Positions 1-9,365 of a stretch of 64,000 bases of DNA are shown piece after piece. Location of the stretch: NCBI RefSeq assembly GCF_038006045.1, contig NZ_JBBOUK010000001.1, positions 2,459,001 through 2,523,000 of the forward strand. Direction: 5' to 3'. The first letter of the stretch is position 1. Every line of letters begins with the position of its first letter. The stretch comes from Exiguobacterium sp. FSL W8-0210. Lineage in GTDB: Bacteria > Bacillota > Bacilli > Exiguobacteriales > Exiguobacteriaceae. Under the pieces are notes generated by a model. That model was not told the DNA's origin. It ran no database searches and saw only the letters and a list, made by a program, of their open reading frames with translations. The position numbers and the translations under genes were made by a program.

Positions 1-1787
1 GTACTGATGACACCACGAACGTCTTTTTTGATCGTCTGCGGTGTGATGCCATGTTCTTCGTTGAACGCCATCTGGATCGCGCGACGACGTTCCGTCTCAT
101 CGATCGCCCGTTGCATCGAATCGGTGACTTTATCGGCAAACAAGATGACGTGTCCTTCCGAGTTTCGCGCCGCCCGACCAATCGTTTGAATCAGCGAACG
201 GTCCGACCGGAGGAACCCTTCCTTATCGGCATCAAGAATCGTCACGAGTGAGACTTCCGGAATATCCAGTCCTTCTCGTAACAAGTTGATCCCGACGAGG
301 ACATCGTATTTCCCGAGTCGTAAGTCACGGATGATTTCAATCCGTTCCAGCGTCTTGATCTCCGAGTGCATGTAGTTGACCTTGACACCATTCTCTTTCA
401 AGTAATCGGTCAAATCTTCTGCCATCTTCTTCGTCAGTGTCGTCACGAGAACACGTTCGTTCTTCGCGACCCGGTCACGGATGTTATCCATCAAGTAATC
501 GATTTGTCCTGTGATCGGATGGATCTCGATCGTTGGATCAACAAGACCGGTCGGACGGATGATTTGCTCGACCATCTCTTTTGAATGTTCGAGTTCATAC
601 GGTCCTGGTGTCGCCGAGATATAAATCGCCTGACTGACTTTTTCCTCAAACTCCTCGAACCGTAACGGACGGTTGTCTTTTGCCGACGGAAGACGGAAAC
701 CGTGATCGACGAGGACTTGTTTCCGTGCCTGGTCCCCGTTATACATCCCGCGAATTTGTGGCAATGTGACGTGTGACTCATCGGCAACGAGTAAAAAGTC
801 CTTCGGGAAGTAATCGAGCAATGTATACGGTGTTGCCCCTTCCGGCATCAAGTTCAAGTGACGCGAGTAGTTCTCGATTCCGGAACAATAGCCCATCTCC
901 CGCATCATCTCAAGATCGTAGTTCGTCCGTTGTTCGAGCCGTTGCGCTTCAAGCAACTGATTGTCTTCACGTAACTTCGCAAGCTGCTCTTCCAGTTCCT
1001 TCTCGATGTTCGCGATCGCTTTCTGTAGACGGGTATCCCCCGTCACGAAGTGGGACGCCGGGAAGATCGAGATGTGCTCGCGGTCCGCGACGATCTCACC
1101 TGTCAGCGGATCCATGTCACGGATCCGTTCAATCTCGTCACCGAAGAACTCGACCCGGACACACTGTTCGTCGCGTGACGCCGGGAAGATTTCGACGACG
1201 TCTCCGCGGACGCGGAACCGTCCGCGCTGGAAGTCGATGTCGTTACGCTCATACTGAATGTCGATTAGACGACGAAGCATCTCGTTTCGCCCCATCTCAT
1301 TGCCGACACGCAGTGACAAAACGTGGTTGTTGTACTCTTCCGGGTTACCGAGACCATAGATACACGAAACGGACGCGACGATCAAGACGTCTTCCCGTTC
1401 GAACAAGGCGGACGTTGCCGAGTGACGCAACTTATCGATCTCATCGTTGATCGAAGAGTCCTTCTCAATGAACGTATCCGTCGATGGGACGTACGCTTCC
1501 GGTTGATAATAATCATAAAAACTAACGAAGTATTCGACCGCATTGTTCGGGAAGAATTCCTTGAACTCCGAGTAGAGTTGTCCCGCTAGTGTTTTGTTGT
1601 GGGCAAGGACGAGCGTCGGTTTCTTGATTTCCTTGATGACGTTCGAGACCGTGAACGTCTTCCCGGTACCGGTCGCCCCAAGCAACGTCTGATGTCGTTC
1701 GCCTTGTTTTAGCCCAGTCACCAATTTTTCGATTGCCGTCGGTTGATCACCGCCTGGTTCAAATGGTGAAACGAGTTCAAAATCCAT
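1..1787 (-). CDS. uvrB: UvrABC system protein B, 3' end cut by window edge
   Basis: Excinuclease subunit B, the damage-verifying DNA helicase-like ATPase of nucleotide excision repair, acting in the cytoplasm with UvrA and UvrC. About 595 of the usual ~660 residues are present; the missing part is the C-terminal UvrC-binding motif. Visible landmarks are the N-terminal [11 protein letters not shown] start, the Walker A motif GATGTGKT at about residues 37-44, the [12 protein letters not shown] beta-hairpin region that clamps DNA, and the helicase motif TIGRAARN near the cut end. The ATG start at 1787 has a GAGGGGG ribosome binding site just upstream. It is transcribed from its own promoter with a LexA-like box, separated from minJ by a terminator. 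Identification is very secure. Confidence 0.97.
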   Translation of the reverse strand, partial: MDFELVSPFEPGGDQPTAIEKLVTGLKQGERHQTLLGATGTGKTFTVSNVIKEIKKPTLVLAHNKTLAGQLYSEFKEFFPNNAVEYFVSFYDYYQPEAYVPSTDTFIEKDSSINDEIDKLRHSATSALFEREDVLIVASVSCIYGLGNPEEYNNHVLSLRVGNEMGRNEMLRRLIDIQYERNDIDFQRGRFRVRGDVVEIFPASRDEQCVRVEFFGDEIERIRDMDPLTGEIVADREHISIFPASHFVTGDTRLQKAIANIEKELEEQLAKLREDNQLLEAQRLEQRTNYDLEMMREMGYCSGIENYSRHLNLMPEGATPYTLLDYFPKDFLLVADESHVTLPQIRGMYNGDQARKQVLVDHGFRLPSAKDNRPLRFEEFEEKVSQAIYISATPGPYELEHSKEMVEQIIRPTGLVDPTIEIHPITGQIDYLMDNIRDRVAKNERVLVTTLTKKMAEDLTDYLKENGVKVNYMHSEIKTLERIEIIRDLRLGKYDVLVGINLLREGLDIPEVSLVTILDADKEGFLRSDRSLIQTIGRAARNSEGHVILFADKVTDSMQRAIDETERRRAIQMAFNEEHGITPQTIKKDVRGVIS

Positions 1788-1826
1788 CGTTTGCTTCCCC
1801 CTCATCACGTTAAAAAATCTATTTCT

Positions 1827-1854
1827 ATTGTATCACTTTACGAACAAACATTCG
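1827..1854 (-). promoter_or_regulatory. uvrB promoter -10 with LexA (DinR) box
   Basis: On the minus strand CGAATGTTTGTTCG (1841-1854) matches the Bacillus LexA/DinR consensus CGAAC-N4-GTTCG with one mismatch. It lies just upstream of a TACAAT -10 hexamer (1827-1832), where a repressor would block RNA polymerase. SOS control of uvrB is known in Bacillus; here it is inferred from the site. Confidence 0.65.
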
Positions 1855-1947
1855 ATTATGAAGTGCTCCTTTTAGGAAGTTACCCTTTTTTCGAAAATGC
1901 AAAAGTTTCTTTTTGCTTCGAGTGCTGATCTTCGATTTTTCTGCCGA

Positions 1948-1984
1948 CAAAAAAATCCCCGTCACGGCTGTTCCGTGACAGGGA
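1948..1984 (-). terminator. Intrinsic terminator after minJ
   Basis: On the minus strand a GTCACGG/CCGTGAC stem extended by CCC/GGG (one bulged base) is followed by a run of seven T. It ends minJ transcription just before the uvrB promoter region. Confidence 0.85.
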
Positions 1985-1993
1985 TGTACTAGT

Positions 1994-3157
1994 TTAATGC
2001 AAAGAGCGTACCTTCGTCCGACCGTGGACCGGTTCGTTGACGAAGAGGATACCGAGCTCATGATGATCTTGTTCATAAAAGGCACGTTGCGCAAACCGGA
2101 TGTCACCGTTATGGTTCATGACTTCAAGACGCAGATACGGTTTGTGTTTTTGGATGGCTTCGTAGAACGATGCTTCCGAATCGACCTTCTCACCATTGAC
2201 CTTATAGATCGCTTCACCTGGAATCAAGCCCATCTCAGCAGCCGGTTTATCGGGTAGCGTTCCAAGGATAACGGCACCACGCGTTCCATTGAGGAACAAC
2301 GGCGTTTGCGCCCGGTTCAAGCGTTTGACCCGCTGGTGCAACAAAATGTGCAGGACGAGCAACAAGACGATTCCGTAGAGCCATTCAGCTTGACCGGTGA
2401 CGTACGCAAGAACCGTCAATAAAACTGCAACAAGACTCGTGATCAAACGTCCTTGAACGAGCGGACGCATCAATTCTTTCGGCAGCTTACCCGTGAAGAG
2501 GAAACTGAAACCGATCGGTAACCAGAGAACGACCGGAACGAGTTCCGGGAAGCTGTAACGTGGCCACCACGTCTCGAGCACGTCGCCCGGAACAAAGACG
2601 AGCAAAGGCAATAGCCAAAGTTTATTCGCTGACAGCCCACCGATGAAGCGACCACGCTTCGAAACGACGAGTGACGGTGACAGGCGTCGCTTTCCGCGCC
2701 ACCAGACGAGGAGACATTCCGCGACGAGCGTTAACGTCGCAAGCAATAAAATCATTTTCGGCTCAACCGTTCGAACCGGATCAAGACGTGAATCCATTAG
2801 GAACCAGCCGGCAAGTCCAAGCAAGACGATCGGCCAGAGTGGCAGGTTCAAACGAACGACACCAATCAACAGCAAGACGCTCGAAAGTCCAAGCAACAGT
2901 AGAGAGTACTGCGGTGTCACTGTCAATCCGAGCCATCCGCTGACGATGGACAAGACGAGACCGACGAGTAGACCAGGTAAAAGTGTTTCGAGGACATCGC
3001 TTCGTTTACCGTGTGTCCGGGAGCGAAACAGTCCGCGTTCCCGTTTGACACGCCGGATGCCGATGACCCAACTGACAAGGAGTGCTAACCACAAGGTCGG
3101 ACTGGCGATGAGACTAATCGCGGTCCAACCAATTTCATCGAGTAATTCCACGCGCAT
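1994..3157 (-). CDS. minJ: MinJ-like polytopic membrane protein with C-terminal PDZ domain
   Basis: 387 residues, close to B. subtilis MinJ (YvjD), which links DivIVA to MinCD and restricts division to midcell. The N-terminal ~260 residues are very hydrophobic with several membrane spans (for example WLALLVSWVIGI near residue 25). The C-terminal ~100 residues form a PDZ-like domain containing GLIPGEAIYKVNGEKV, the usual PDZ hairpin. The ATG at 3157 has an AAAGAGG ribosome binding site. It lies directly downstream of ctpB, as in B. subtilis, except that swrA, which sits between them there, is absent. The name rests on domain layout plus synteny; a generic PDZ membrane protein is the fallback. 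Confidence 0.8.
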   Translation of the reverse strand: MRVELLDEIGWTAISLIASPTLWLALLVSWVIGIRRVKRERGLFRSRTHGKRSDVLETLLPGLLVGLVLSIVSGWLGLTVTPQYSLLLLGLSSVLLLIGVVRLNLPLWPIVLLGLAGWFLMDSRLDPVRTVEPKMILLLATLTLVAECLLVWWRGKRRLSPSLVVSKRGRFIGGLSANKLWLLPLLVFVPGDVLETWWPRYSFPELVPVVLWLPIGFSFLFTGKLPKELMRPLVQGRLITSLVAVLLTVLAYVTGQAEWLYGIVLLLVLHILLHQRVKRLNRAQTPLFLNGTRGAVILGTLPDKPAAEMGLIPGEAIYKVNGEKVDSEASFYEAIQKHKPYLRLEVMNHNGDIRFAQRAFYEQDHHELGILFVNEPVHGRTKVRSLH

Positions 3158-3179
3158 TCAGACCTCTTTCCATTCCTTA

Positions 3180-4604
3180 TTATTGTGCAGCGACCTCGAG
3201 TGCTTTTTTCCGCTGGACGTCATTTTTGTCGTCTTGGAGTTTCTTCAGGAGACGCGTCTCCATCTCACCCGCTGTCTGCTGATCGATTTTTCCAGTGACG
3301 TCAAGTTTCGCGTCCTTTTGCAAAGCCTCGACAGCTTGTTTCATCGTGTCACCGAAATAGCCGTCCTGTCCTTTTGGCTCATAACCGATCGCTTCGAGGA
3401 CAAGGTGGGCGTTCTCGACTGATTTTCCATAATCACCGACTGCAAGTGACTTCTGATCAGTCAGGATCTTCGTAACGTTGAAGTACGCCGGTTGTTTGAC
3501 TTCGATCGTTGGCTCGACCCCTTTTTTGTGGATCCAGTTGCCGTCCGGCGTCAGCCATTTGTTCGTCGTCAACTTCAAATCACTACCGTCCTTTAAATCA
3601 TACGCACTTTGGACGATGCCTTTACCGAACGACTTCGTACCGACGACTTCGGCGCCAGCTCCTTCCTTCAGTCCGGCTGCAAGGATCTCGGACGCAGAAG
3701 CGGATCCGCCGTCTTCGAGCACGACGATGTTATATGGTTTCTTCTCGTCTGCCTTCCCGAATTCCTGCTGGCGCTCGCCTTTATTGTTCTCGACTTGATA
3801 AATCGGCACGTCTTTCGGAATGAACGGAGCGATCATTTTCGAGACAGCCGTCAAAAGACCACCCGGATTTCCGCGCACATCGATGACGAGTCCATCAATG
3901 TTCTGACTCTCGAGTTTCGTCAACCCCTTCTCGAACTCTTCTGCTGTCGGTTCCGAGAACTGTGTTACTTGTAAGACACCAATCTTCTTGCCGTTGACAT
4001 TCTCCGTTGACGTATAGACCGTCTCGATTGGAATCGTATCGCGTTTAATCGTGATCTCCATCGCGTCTTGTCCGCTACGCTGAATCGTCAGGACGACATT
4101 CGTTCCTTTTTCACCACGAATTTTTTTAACGGCTTGATCCGTCTTTTGACCTTTTGTCGACTTACCATCGATTTCTAGGATGACGTCGCCTGGTTTGATA
4201 CCAGCTTTTTCAGCAGGTGATCCTTTGATCGGCGAGACGATGACGATCGACTCACCTTTTTGTTCAAGCGTCGCACCGATCCCTTCAAACGAAGACGACA
4301 GATTCGTATTAAACGATGCCGTTTCCGACTCATCCATATAAACGGAATATGGATCGTTAAGCACTTCTGTCATGCCAGATAACGCACCATCGAGTAACTC
4401 TTTATCTGTCACGTCTTTTAGATAATTTTGTTCGATCATCTGCCGGACCTGGTCGATTTTTTTCCAATCACCCGTCGCATTCGCCGACGACGATGACGTC
4501 GAGACAGAATCCGTTCCGCCAGCCGCTAGCATCCCGACGGCGCCTGCCCCTAAACCAAGCCCGAAGGTACTGACCGCGATGACTGCTGTTGTAGATTTTT
4601 TCAC
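3180..4604 (-). CDS. ctpB: C-terminal processing peptidase CtpB (S41)
   Basis: A secreted, membrane-anchored serine protease of the S41 family, 474 residues. It has an N-terminal signal anchor (AVIAVSTFGLGLGAGAVGML), a PDZ domain at about 110-190 with GIKPGDVILEIDGKS, then the S41 protease core. The catalytic serine lies in GGSASASEIL and the lysine in GTKSFGKG, both intact. The C-terminal ~75 residues look like a PG_binding_1 repeat (AIGYEPKGQDGYFG). The start is a GTG at 4604. In B. subtilis CtpB cleaves SpoIVFA in sporulation; here, beside ftsEX and a murein hydrolase, a role in wall-hydrolase turnover is an equally good guess. A terminator separates it from the upstream gene. Confidence 0.93.
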   Translation of the reverse strand: MKKSTTAVIAVSTFGLGLGAGAVGMLAAGGTDSVSTSSSSANATGDWKKIDQVRQMIEQNYLKDVTDKELLDGALSGMTEVLNDPYSVYMDESETASFNTNLSSSFEGIGATLEQKGESIVIVSPIKGSPAEKAGIKPGDVILEIDGKSTKGQKTDQAVKKIRGEKGTNVVLTIQRSGQDAMEITIKRDTIPIETVYTSTENVNGKKIGVLQVTQFSEPTAEEFEKGLTKLESQNIDGLVIDVRGNPGGLLTAVSKMIAPFIPKDVPIYQVENNKGERQQEFGKADEKKPYNIVVLEDGGSASASEILAAGLKEGAGAEVVGTKSFGKGIVQSAYDLKDGSDLKLTTNKWLTPDGNWIHKKGVEPTIEVKQPAYFNVTKILTDQKSLAVGDYGKSVENAHLVLEAIGYEPKGQDGYFGDTMKQAVEALQKDAKLDVTGKIDQQTAGEMETRLLKKLQDDKNDVQRKKALEVAAQ

Positions 4605-4653
4605 GCTTGATTCCCCACTTCCGTTAAAAAACGCAGTATTTTTTTCAGTATAG

Positions 4654-4682
4654 CAAAAAAAGATAGGTTACCCTATCTTTTC
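4654..4682 (-). terminator. Intrinsic terminator between the M23 gene and ctpB
   Basis: Minus-strand stem AAGATAGG/CCTATCTT with a GTAA loop followed by seven T. It ends the ftsE-ftsX-M23 transcript before ctpB, perhaps only partly. Confidence 0.8.
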
Positions 4683-4698
4683 GGTATTCTATGGGATG

Positions 4699-6102
4699 TC
4701 AAAAGATGTACGGTGCCGGGTCTACTGCATTCGGTTGTCCGACCGCCCACTCTCCCTTATGCAATTCGAAATGCAGATGCGGTCCTGTCGACCAGCCGGT
4801 TGAACCAAGCGTCCCGACCGTTTGACCGGGCATGACCGTTTGCCCCGCCGACACACTAATTGAGTCAAGATGCGCATAGACGGTCGTATAGACCTGTCCA
4901 TCGATCAAATGCGTCACCATGACGACATTCCCGTAACCTGTTGCACTACCAGCACGGAGGACGATCCCACCAGCTGCCGCATGAATCGGGGTTCCTTTCG
5001 CATTGACGAGATCGATGCCCGTATGCAACTCCGGTTTCCCTGTCAATGGATTGTTCCGCGGACCAAATGGTGACGACACATAACCTTTGACTGGTAAATG
5101 GAATGGTCGACTGACGTCGACATCAACACTCGTATCCGGTGTTGCACTTGGCGTCTCAGTCTCAGGAACCGACGTCTCTGTTTTGGGTGTCTCTGCTTTC
5201 GGTGCTTCTCCTTGTTTCTTTTCCTGCGCCGCTTCCTCTCGTGCAGCTTCAGCAGCTTCTGCCGCTTCCGCTTGACGTTTTGCTTCTGCTGCCCGCGCCA
5301 CTTCTTCCGCTTTCCGTTTCGCTTCTTCTTTTGCTTTCCGTTCGGCTTCTTGCAGGGCAATCAATTCGTTTTGAATCAGACGGCGCTGATCCGCGAGAAT
5401 TTCTGCTTCCTCGGCTTTAGAGAACTGCTCTTGTTGCAGTTCCTTGACCTTCGTGTTCAACTGGACGACGAGCTTTCGCTTGAGCTCAGATTCCGCAATG
5501 ATTCGTGTCTGGAGCACGAGCAACTTCCGTTGTTCCCGTTTCATGCTTTCAAGCAATAGTGCTTGTTCCGACCGTTGTTCGCTCAGTTGTTTGACGTTCC
5601 CCTTGTAAGCTTGTAAGACATGATCATCTTGTTTGATGATCTCACTGACCGTACTGAAGCGCGAAATCAAATCACCAAAGTCTTTTGCGTCGAGCAAGAC
5701 CTCGATGTATTTGACGTCTCCTTTTTGTTGGACGGCACGCAATCGGCTTCCAAGCAACTCTTCTTGTTGATGCAGTTCCTTGAGCGTCTCGGAAATCGCT
5801 GCTTCCGTCAGACGCAATTGTTCTTTAGATGCAGCAACAGCCGCTTGTTGATCGGCTATCTTAAGCGCTAAATCATCCAAACGGCTGTTGACTTCATTCA
5901 GTTGCGCACGGGCTTCCTTACGCTCCTGTTTCGTCAAGATCAACTTCTCTGATGTCTGATTCTGTGATCGTTCCGTCTCTTTCAGACGGCTTTCGACCTC
6001 CTGTTGTTCCTTCAGCAAATCTTCTTTCGACGTGGCATCAACGGACACACTAGTTCCAATCAAAGCTAAGCTCAGGACGGCAGAATAGAATCGGACTTTC
6101 AT
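4699..6102 (-). CDS. EnvC-like coiled-coil protein with M23 (LytM) endopeptidase domain
   Basis: Predicted secreted murein hydrolase or hydrolase activator working with FtsEX, 467 residues from the chosen start. It has a signal peptide ending near VDA, a long coiled coil (about residues 26-240, rich in E, K and Q heptads), an Ala/Glu/Thr-rich linker, and a C-terminal M23 domain. In that domain the zinc ligands are all present: H and D of HTGID, plus the HLHFEL motif and YAHL. It therefore looks catalytically competent, unlike the degenerate LytM domain of E. coli EnvC. Of two ATGs, the one at 6102 is preferred because GAGGAGAG lies nine bases upstream. It follows ftsX in the same direction, which supports functional coupling to FtsEX. 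Confidence 0.88.
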   Translation of the reverse strand: MKVRFYSAVLSLALIGTSVSVDATSKEDLLKEQQEVESRLKETERSQNQTSEKLILTKQERKEARAQLNEVNSRLDDLALKIADQQAAVAASKEQLRLTEAAISETLKELHQQEELLGSRLRAVQQKGDVKYIEVLLDAKDFGDLISRFSTVSEIIKQDDHVLQAYKGNVKQLSEQRSEQALLLESMKREQRKLLVLQTRIIAESELKRKLVVQLNTKVKELQQEQFSKAEEAEILADQRRLIQNELIALQEAERKAKEEAKRKAEEVARAAEAKRQAEAAEAAEAAREEAAQEKKQGEAPKAETPKTETSVPETETPSATPDTSVDVDVSRPFHLPVKGYVSSPFGPRNNPLTGKPELHTGIDLVNAKGTPIHAAAGGIVLRAGSATGYGNVVMVTHLIDGQVYTTVYAHLDSISVSAGQTVMPGQTVGTLGSTGWSTGPHLHFELHKGEWAVGQPNAVDPAPYIF

Positions 6103-6142
6103 GAGAAGCATCTCTCCTCTATTTTATTTTTGGGTAACTGAT

Positions 6143-7042
6143 TTAAATCTTCAAGAAACGACCGAGTGATGTCGTTGATCCCCATACACCGATGAATGCA
6201 CCGAGTCCGAGCAGGATCAAGACGACTTGTGCCGACAGTTCACCTGGCGGAATCAGCGAGAAGATTCCCGCATTCACAGTGGTCAGTTGAGGTTGGATCG
6301 CATTGTAGGAGACTTCGTAACCGAAGTAGACGACGACGATCGGGATGATGGCACCTAATATGCCCATCAATAATCCTTCGACGAAGAACGGTGCACGGAT
6401 GAATCCGTTTTTCGCTCCGACGAGGCGCATGATCTCGATTTCCCGGCGACGGGAGAAGATCGTGACTTTGATTGTGTTCGAAATGAGGAACATTGCCATG
6501 AATGTCAAGCCGACGATCAGGATGATTCCACCGATCCGAACTCCTTCAAGGAAGTTAAACATCTTTTTAACATAGTCCTTACCATATTCGACACTATCTA
6601 CATTTTCCATTTTTTTGATGGAATTTGCAAGTGTTTCTGTCTCTTTTGGTGAGGTAGCTTTGACGATATATCGGTCGTGAAGTGGATTATCCTTTTCAAC
6701 CGACTGATAGGCTTGTGAGCCTTCGCCAAGTTGCTCCTTGAAGCGGTCCAGTTCTTCTTCTTTCGAACTATAACGAACAGAGTTGACACCCGGCATCTGC
6801 TTGAGGGAGTCACCCACTGCATCAATCTTCGACTGGTCTGCTTCTCGTTCGACGAACACTTGAATTTCAACGTCTTTTTCGACGTTATCGGAAATCTTGT
6901 TGACGTTGAACATGAGCATTGCGAATATTCCTACGAGAAGTAAAGTGACGGTAACAGCACTGACAGAAGCGAATGTCATCCAGCCGTTCCGGACGAGACC
7001 TTTTGCCCCTTCCCGTAAATGACGGAATCCATTAAACTTCAT
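6143..7042 (-). CDS. ftsX: Cell division ABC-type permease FtsX
   Basis: Membrane subunit of the FtsEX complex, which passes conformational changes to extracellular wall hydrolases. 299 residues, with the family layout: a cytoplasmic N-terminus (MKFNGFRHLREG), one membrane span, an extracellular domain (about 50-165), then three spans containing RRREIEIMRLVGAKNGFIRAPFF, the cytoplasmic loop typical of FtsX. The start overlaps the end of ftsE by 11 bases, so translation is coupled. The downstream M23 coiled-coil gene is the likely extracellular partner. Confidence 0.96.
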   Translation of the reverse strand: MKFNGFRHLREGAKGLVRNGWMTFASVSAVTVTLLLVGIFAMLMFNVNKISDNVEKDVEIQVFVEREADQSKIDAVGDSLKQMPGVNSVRYSSKEEELDRFKEQLGEGSQAYQSVEKDNPLHDRYIVKATSPKETETLANSIKKMENVDSVEYGKDYVKKMFNFLEGVRIGGIILIVGLTFMAMFLISNTIKVTIFSRRREIEIMRLVGAKNGFIRAPFFVEGLLMGILGAIIPIVVVYFGYEVSYNAIQPQLTTVNAGIFSLIPPGELSAQVVLILLGLGAFIGVWGSTTSLGRFLKI

Positions 7043-7718
7043 AGCCGTACATTCCTTTCTCTTCGTCTCGGACGATTTTTCCTCCGTCGATCGCTAAGAC
7101 ACGATGACGCATCTTGTTAACGATGTCTCGGTTGTGTGTCGCCATTACGACCGTTGTCCCACGGCGATAAATTTCTTCGAATACTTCCATGATCTCCCAT
7201 GCTGTATCCGGGTCCAGGTTCCCAGTCGGCTCATCGGCGATGACGAGTGACGGACGATTGACGATGGCTCTCGCGATCGAGATCCGTTGTTGTTCGCCCC
7301 CAGATAATTCGTCCGGATAGTTACGCTCTTTATGTTTGAGCTTTACGAGATCGAGGACCTCGAGGACTTTCTTCCGAATTTGTGATTTGTCTTCTCCTAC
7401 GACTTCTAGCGCGAAGGCGACATTTTCATAAACCGTCAATGACGGGAGTAGTTTGAAATCTTGGAAGATGACGCCGATTTGGCGACGAAGTTCGGGGATT
7501 TGACGATTCTTCAGCTTACCGACTTCGATTCCTTTAAATAAAAATGAACCGCTCGTTGGTTTCTCTTCGCGGTACATCATTTTCATGAATGTTGATTTAC
7601 CCGCACCCGACGGACCGACGATATAGACGAATTCGCCTTGATTGATCGTCAAATCGACCTCACGGAGTGCCGTGACGCCGTTCGGATAAATCTTACTGAT
7701 TCGTTGCATCTTGATCAC
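7032..7718 (-). CDS. ftsE: Cell division ATP-binding protein FtsE
   Basis: ATPase of the FtsEX complex at the cytoplasmic face. It shows Walker A GPSGAGKST, the ABC signature LSGGEQQR, Walker B LVIADEPTGNLD and the H-loop MATHN. I place the start at the GTG at 7718 (giving MIKMQRISKIYPNG). An AAGGA motif lies ten bases upstream, and the resulting 228 residues equal the B. subtilis FtsE length; the next GTG upstream (7727) overlaps the ribosome binding site. It is first in the ftsE-ftsX-M23 operon. Confidence 0.96.
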   Translation of the reverse strand: MIKMQRISKIYPNGVTALREVDLTINQGEFVYIVGPSGAGKSTFMKMMYREEKPTSGSFLFKGIEVGKLKNRQIPELRRQIGVIFQDFKLLPSLTVYENVAFALEVVGEDKSQIRKKVLEVLDLVKLKHKERNYPDELSGGEQQRISIARAIVNRPSLVIADEPTGNLDPDTAWEIMEVFEEIYRRGTTVVMATHNRDIVNKMRHRVLAIDGGKIVRDEEKGMYGYEV

Positions 7719-7846
7719 GTACTTCACATCCTTACTTATTTACTGATGCTGAATGGATAGGTCCAAAAACCTACCGACCACCATTATAACAGGGACAAAA
7801 TTGAACGCACATTACAATCAAATGTCATTTCAGGCGATTATACCAC

Positions 7847-7896
7847 AAAAAAGAGGCACGAATGACGAACACATGTCGTGTGTGTCATCTCGTACC
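7847..7896 (-). terminator. Terminator after cccB
   Basis: Minus-strand imperfect long stem (GGTACGA..ATGAC paired with GTCAT..CGTGCC) followed by six T. It separates the cytochrome gene from ftsE. Confidence 0.7.
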
Positions 7897-7912
7897 CCAT
7901 CATATCCCATAA

Positions 7913-8284
7913 TTACTTTTTCTCCGCGAGCCAGTCAGCAACGGCAACGATTTCTTCATCCTCTTTGAGGATTCCAGCAGGCATTTGCCCTTTCCCGTTT
8001 TTGATGATTTCCTGGATTTCTTCTGAAGAATACTTCGAGCCGACCTTCGTCAGGTTCGGTCCGACATTTCCTTCAAGGTTGTTCCCGTGACACGATGCAC
8101 AGTTGTTCGCGAAAATTTTTTCCGCATCAACAGCTGTTTCCGTCTTCGACGAATCATCGTTCATCGTCGACTCTTCCTTCGTGCTTGACGAATCGCTAGA
8201 GCTTGAATCGTCACTACCACCACATGCTGCGAGCGCAAGTGTCGTCCCTAATCCTAACGCGAGTAACAAGTTTTTCAGCTTCAT
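7913..8284 (-). CDS. cccB: Lipoprotein c-type cytochrome (cytochrome c-551, CccB-like)
   Basis: Small membrane-anchored electron carrier, 123 residues, on the outer face of the membrane. A signal peptide ends in the lipobox LAAC (lipidated Cys near residue 20), followed by a Ser/Asp-rich linker. The single cytochrome domain carries the haem motif CASCH and a distal Met ligand in GQMPAG. The family passes electrons from the bc complex to terminal oxidases. The start at 8284 has a GAGGGGG ribosome binding site. Position next to ftsE is shared with B. subtilis cccB. Confidence 0.93.
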   Translation of the reverse strand: MKLKNLLLALGLGTTLALAACGGSDDSSSSDSSSTKEESTMNDDSSKTETAVDAEKIFANNCASCHGNNLEGNVGPNLTKVGSKYSSEEIQEIIKNGKGQMPAGILKEDEEIVAVADWLAEKK

Positions 8285-8398
8285 CCGGATATCCCCCTCT
8301 GTAAGTATCTAAGTAAACGCTTCTGACCTAGTTAGAGTATAACCGTTATCCGGAAGAGTTAAGCGTGATTTCACAAAAACTTCACGAGTACGGAACAA

Positions 8399-9268
8399 TT
8401 ACGGCACATTCCGGTAGCGTTTGTCGTCCGTAAAACCAAGTCCCAGTACTTCATGGGCTTCACTGACGACGAGAAACGCTGACGGGTCGATGTGTTTGAC
8501 GATCTCTTTGAGCGTCGTGATCTCCCCTTGACGGACGACGACCATCAGCATCGGTTTCCGTGTTCGTGTGAACGCACCTGCTGCCTCGATCTCCGTCGCC
8601 CCACGATCGAGCGTCTCGAAGATTTCCTTCACTAACGCCTCCCGCTGATCAGAGATGATATAGGCGAGCTTGTCGTTCGTGATCCCGAGCTGGACGACGT
8701 CGATCATCTTGATCGTGATGAACAAGGCGACGAGCGCATACAATCCGATCTCGAGCGAGAAGATCGTCGCCGCACTGATGACGATCGTTCCGTCGAGCAA
8801 GGCAATACAGAGATGGAGCGGCAACTTCGTGAAGCGATGCAAGATTTGCGCAATCAAATCCATTCCCCCGGTCGACGCTCGTCCCCTGAAGATCAGACCG
8901 AGTCCGATTCCGACCCCGGCACCACCGAAGATTGCAGCAAGCATCGGATTCATCGTCGCAGCCGGAACATCGAACCGCTCATATACGAGGATGACGACCG
9001 GTAAGAAGATCGACCCGACGAGTGATTTGACCCCAAAGCCCATCCCGAGGATCATCCAACCGATCGCAAGCAAGACGACGTTCGCGACGAGTTGGAACAA
9101 TCCTGGCGAGATTCCGAACAAATCGTTCAAGACGATCGATAAGCCACTGACCCCTCCCGAGGCGAGTTGGTTCGGTGCTAAAAATAAACTAAAGGCACTT
9201 GCGACGAACAAGGACCCGATTAACAAATACGCATAATCGCGCACGACTTCCTGACGTGTCGATGTCAT
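8399..9268 (-). CDS. yvjA: YitT family membrane protein (YvjA-like, DUF2179)
   Basis: 289 residues with five to six predicted membrane spans in the first ~200 residues, then a soluble C-terminal DUF2179 domain (about 215-285, containing RGATEIEAAGAFT). The biochemical function of the family is not established. Order between cccB and prfB is the same as yvjA in B. subtilis. A second YitT paralogue lies at 39855-40736. No obvious terminator separates it from its neighbours. Confidence 0.85.
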   Translation of the reverse strand: MTSTRQEVVRDYAYLLIGSLFVASAFSLFLAPNQLASGGVSGLSIVLNDLFGISPGLFQLVANVVLLAIGWMILGMGFGVKSLVGSIFLPVVILVYERFDVPAATMNPMLAAIFGGAGVGIGLGLIFRGRASTGGMDLIAQILHRFTKLPLHLCIALLDGTIVISAATIFSLEIGLYALVALFITIKMIDVVQLGITNDKLAYIISDQREALVKEIFETLDRGATEIEAAGAFTRTRKPMLMVVVRQGEITTLKEIVKHIDPSAFLVVSEAHEVLGLGFTDDKRYRNVP

Positions 9269-9365
9269 GACATTCCATTTCCCCTTATCAATTGATTCTC
9301 GTGTTTCATTTTAGCGGAAAAGTCAGACAACGACTAGACAGGCGGAACAACTCACAGTGTTCCCT

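Noticed and set aside
773-1450. 225-residue open frame on the plus strand
   Set aside because: Antisense to uvrB, Arg/Ser-rich with no ribosome binding site; a by-product of uvrB codon use.
2643-3422. 259-residue open frame on the plus strand
   Set aside because: Antisense across minJ and ctpB, low-complexity composition, no ribosome binding site.
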